Shown piece by piece: positions 62,580 through 64,000 of a DNA stretch of 64,000 bases (within the stretch, counting starts at the first letter, position 1; each line of letters starts with the position of its first letter). The position numbers and the translations under genes were made by a program. Origin of the DNA: Allopusillimonas sp008369125. Lineage in GTDB: Bacteria; Pseudomonadota; Gammaproteobacteria; Burkholderiales; Burkholderiaceae_B. The stretch lies in NCBI RefSeq assembly GCF_008369125.1, contig NZ_VOAY01000004.1:1-64000 (forward strand). Reading direction: 5' to 3'. The notes under the pieces are model-generated. The model was not told where the DNA came from, did not search any database, and saw nothing but the letters and a program-made list of their open reading frames with translations.

Positions 62580-63143
62580 TCAGGGTTCCACCCGCGTAAA
62601 TTTAGTGCCTTTTGCCGACCATCCCGCCATCAGGCCTTCCTTGCCGAAGGCGAAGGCGGCCACAGCAGTCTGGTTTTTCAGTGTATCCGCCGCAACGCCC
62701 GTACCCACCGTCACCAAGGTTAAACCGGCTTCTGCGCCTACCGTAAAACCATCGCCACTGCGAAACTTATTCAGAGCTTCCTGGGTGAAAAAGATAAAGA
62801 CAAAATCTGCCTTCTGATAACCAGCCTGGAAGCCGGCCGATCCCGCTTCCATTTTGTAATAACCTACGGTGCGACCAGCCTCCTGCAACGCGCCTGTGCC
62901 CCACTGCGCGGCGATCACAAAGCCCACCTTCTTCACGTCCGGAATTATCAATACGCCTTTGGCCTGCTTTAAATATTCTTTGGCACCGGGAACCTCTTTG
63001 TGAAAAGCGTCCAGTGCAGTCGCGACCTTACCGTTGATTTCGCTTTGACTATCTGCGGCCGCAGCAGGGATGGGGCTAAACAACATAAGTGGAAGACTGA
63101 GTAACAGCAGACGCATGAATACGATTTTTATTGTCTTGACCAT
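62580..63143 (-). CDS. SYLF (YSC84-type) lipid-binding domain protein
   Basis: 187 residues. A signal peptide (about 1-30, LLLLSLPLMLFSPIPAAAA) precedes the SYLF domain: AKGVLIIPDVKKVGFVIAAQ, then GYYKMEAGSAGFQAGYQKAD, FVFIFFTQEALNKF and DGFTVGAEAGLTLVTVGTGV. In eukaryotes the domain binds phosphoinositides; bacterial members are periplasmic and of unknown role. It faces the DUF1254 genes. Gene sets with DUF1254, SYLF and DUF2092 together recur in several proteobacteria. Confidence 0.88.
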   Translation of the reverse strand: MVKTIKIVFMRLLLLSLPLMLFSPIPAAAADSQSEINGKVATALDAFHKEVPGAKEYLKQAKGVLIIPDVKKVGFVIAAQWGTGALQEAGRTVGYYKMEAGSAGFQAGYQKADFVFIFFTQEALNKFRSGDGFTVGAEAGLTLVTVGTGVAADTLKNQTAVAAFAFGKEGLMAGWSAKGTKFTRVEP

Positions 63144-63316
63144 GTTATTTGGCTCCTGTGGGAAGAACGATGAGGTAATGCTTTCTGATCAATAGTGAGT
63201 AAACAGCTAGAGTCGGCAATGTGGGCTTAACCATGCCGAATAAGGACATGATCATGCCAGCACCCCGCCCACAATTGGCTTATGCCTGCATCTGACCACG
63301 ACCAGTCGCCAGAAGG

Positions 63317-63398
63317 AATTGTCCTCAGGGGCAAAGCACATGGATACTGTGCCGCCATTGCACCCTAGGTCCATCCGACTCTGCCCCTGAAGACAATT
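63317..63398. repeat. 82-bp segment with 17-bp terminal inverted repeats
   Basis: AATTGTCCTCAGGGGCA (63317-63333) and its near-complement at 63382-63398 (16 of 17 pair) enclose 48 bases. The size and ends resemble a miniature inverted-repeat element or a solo pair of IS ends. No flanking duplication stands out. It lies between the SYLF and DUF2092 genes; the rest of 63144-63605 shows nothing else. Confidence 0.5.
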
Positions 63399-63605
63399 TA
63401 CATCGCAGTCTCGCCGTGGCTAGCATAGGGTGTGACCAAGCAACAAAATTTAATGCGGATGAATAGCGTGCGAACGCAACTGGGCAGAGGTGTGAGGTAG
63501 TGCAGTGCAGCGCGGCCAGGGCATGCATCTACCGCCAGGCCGTACCGGAACCCTAACGAAGAACAATCGTCTTGGCCGCGTGACATTAAAAATCAGGAGC
63601 AGACC

Positions 63606-64000
63606 ATGATTAGAACGACCCCCTGGGCGTTTCGAGGACGCCAACTACTTCCAACAATGCTTATTACGCTCACTGGATTTGCATTTATGTCTCCAGCATC
63701 CGCAAAGCCCGAGGCTGAGCCAGTGACTAGCGCGGAAGTGGATAGCATGTTGAAGAACATGAGCAACTATATGGCGAGATTGAAATCGTTTTCGGTCGAC
63801 ACGACCAACACGACTGAAGTCATCGACACCAACGGCCAGAAATTGAATTTCACCGCCCAGGGTGAAGTCAGTGCCATGCGGCCAAATATGCTTGTGGCAC
63901 ACCGGGTCGATGCAAATCAGGATGCCTCCATCTACTTCGATGGCAAGAACGTTACCGTGTATGCCAAGCAAGAAAACCTTTATGCAACGACGTCTACACC
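63606..64000 (+). CDS. DUF2092 exported protein, 5' part (gene runs off the right edge)
   Basis: Residues 1-131 are visible. AGGAG lies before the ATG. A signal peptide (about 1-33, LITLTGFAFMSPASAKPE) is followed by VDSMLKNMSNYMARLKSFSV and EVIDTNGQKLNFTAQGEVSA, MRPNMLVAHRV and DASIYFDGKNVTVYAKQENL, the usual DUF2092 (LolA-like fold) text. Function is unknown. It probably belongs with the SYLF and DUF1254 genes. Confidence 0.85.
   Translation, partial: MIRTTPWAFRGRQLLPTMLITLTGFAFMSPASAKPEAEPVTSAEVDSMLKNMSNYMARLKSFSVDTTNTTEVIDTNGQKLNFTAQGEVSAMRPNMLVAHRVDANQDASIYFDGKNVTVYAKQENLYATTST

Overview
The window is a chromosomal piece of a beta-proteobacterium, most likely an Alcaligenaceae member of the Burkholderiales. 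This is inferred from the protein sequences, the gene order ftsK-lolA-rarA-serS, the rpsO-pnp and psd-pssA pairs, and a large liv/acyl-CoA catabolic cluster. No 16S or other species marker is present, so the genus is open.

Layout. 1-2405 is a worn region: the 3' part of an IS3-family element, an ISL3-type transposase tail, a toxin-antitoxin pair whose toxin is frameshifted, and a YkgJ-type cysteine-cluster gene. 2443-30789 is housekeeping and metabolism. It carries pnp and rpsO; phospholipid synthesis (pssA, psd); haem uptake hmuSTUV behind a candidate Fur box; the ilvIHC branched-chain amino acid genes; and a same-strand run of eleven genes (SDR, acyl-CoA dehydrogenase, APH-like kinase, DUF6285-like protein, acyl-CoA ligase, livKHMGF, TetR regulator) that reads as a regulated uptake and acyl-CoA degradation operon. 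A FUSC membrane protein, yaaA and 3-hydroxybutyrate dehydrogenase follow.

30866-41174 is an integrated mobile element in the 3' end of tRNA-Ser(CGA), bounded by a 14-bp direct repeat. From the right it encodes a tyrosine integrase, an AlpA-like regulator, two small proteins, a primase-helicase, a candidate origin (three 8-bp iterons facing three inverted copies across an AT-rich spacer), three unrecognised proteins, and AT-rich cargo (a Rap1a/Tai-like exported protein and a protein with a HEPN-like motif). No capsid, tail or terminase genes are seen. The layout resembles a phage satellite of the PICI type and is the main candidate for something undescribed.

41188-55797 returns to core genes: carbonic anhydrase, an EF-hand-like membrane protein, an SDR without the usual catalytic residues, serS, rarA with a low-complexity insert of about 118 residues, lolA, ftsK, trxB, an Smr protein, an SMR efflux pump, Mn-superoxide dismutase behind a near-perfect Fur box, a flavin monooxygenase, a phosphoribosyltransferase and a DUF1090 protein. 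55798-64000 looks acquired: an autotransporter-like beta-barrel fragment, a small membrane protein, a PafA-like phosphatase, two tandem DUF1254 proteins, a SYLF protein and the start of a DUF2092 protein, mostly with export signals.
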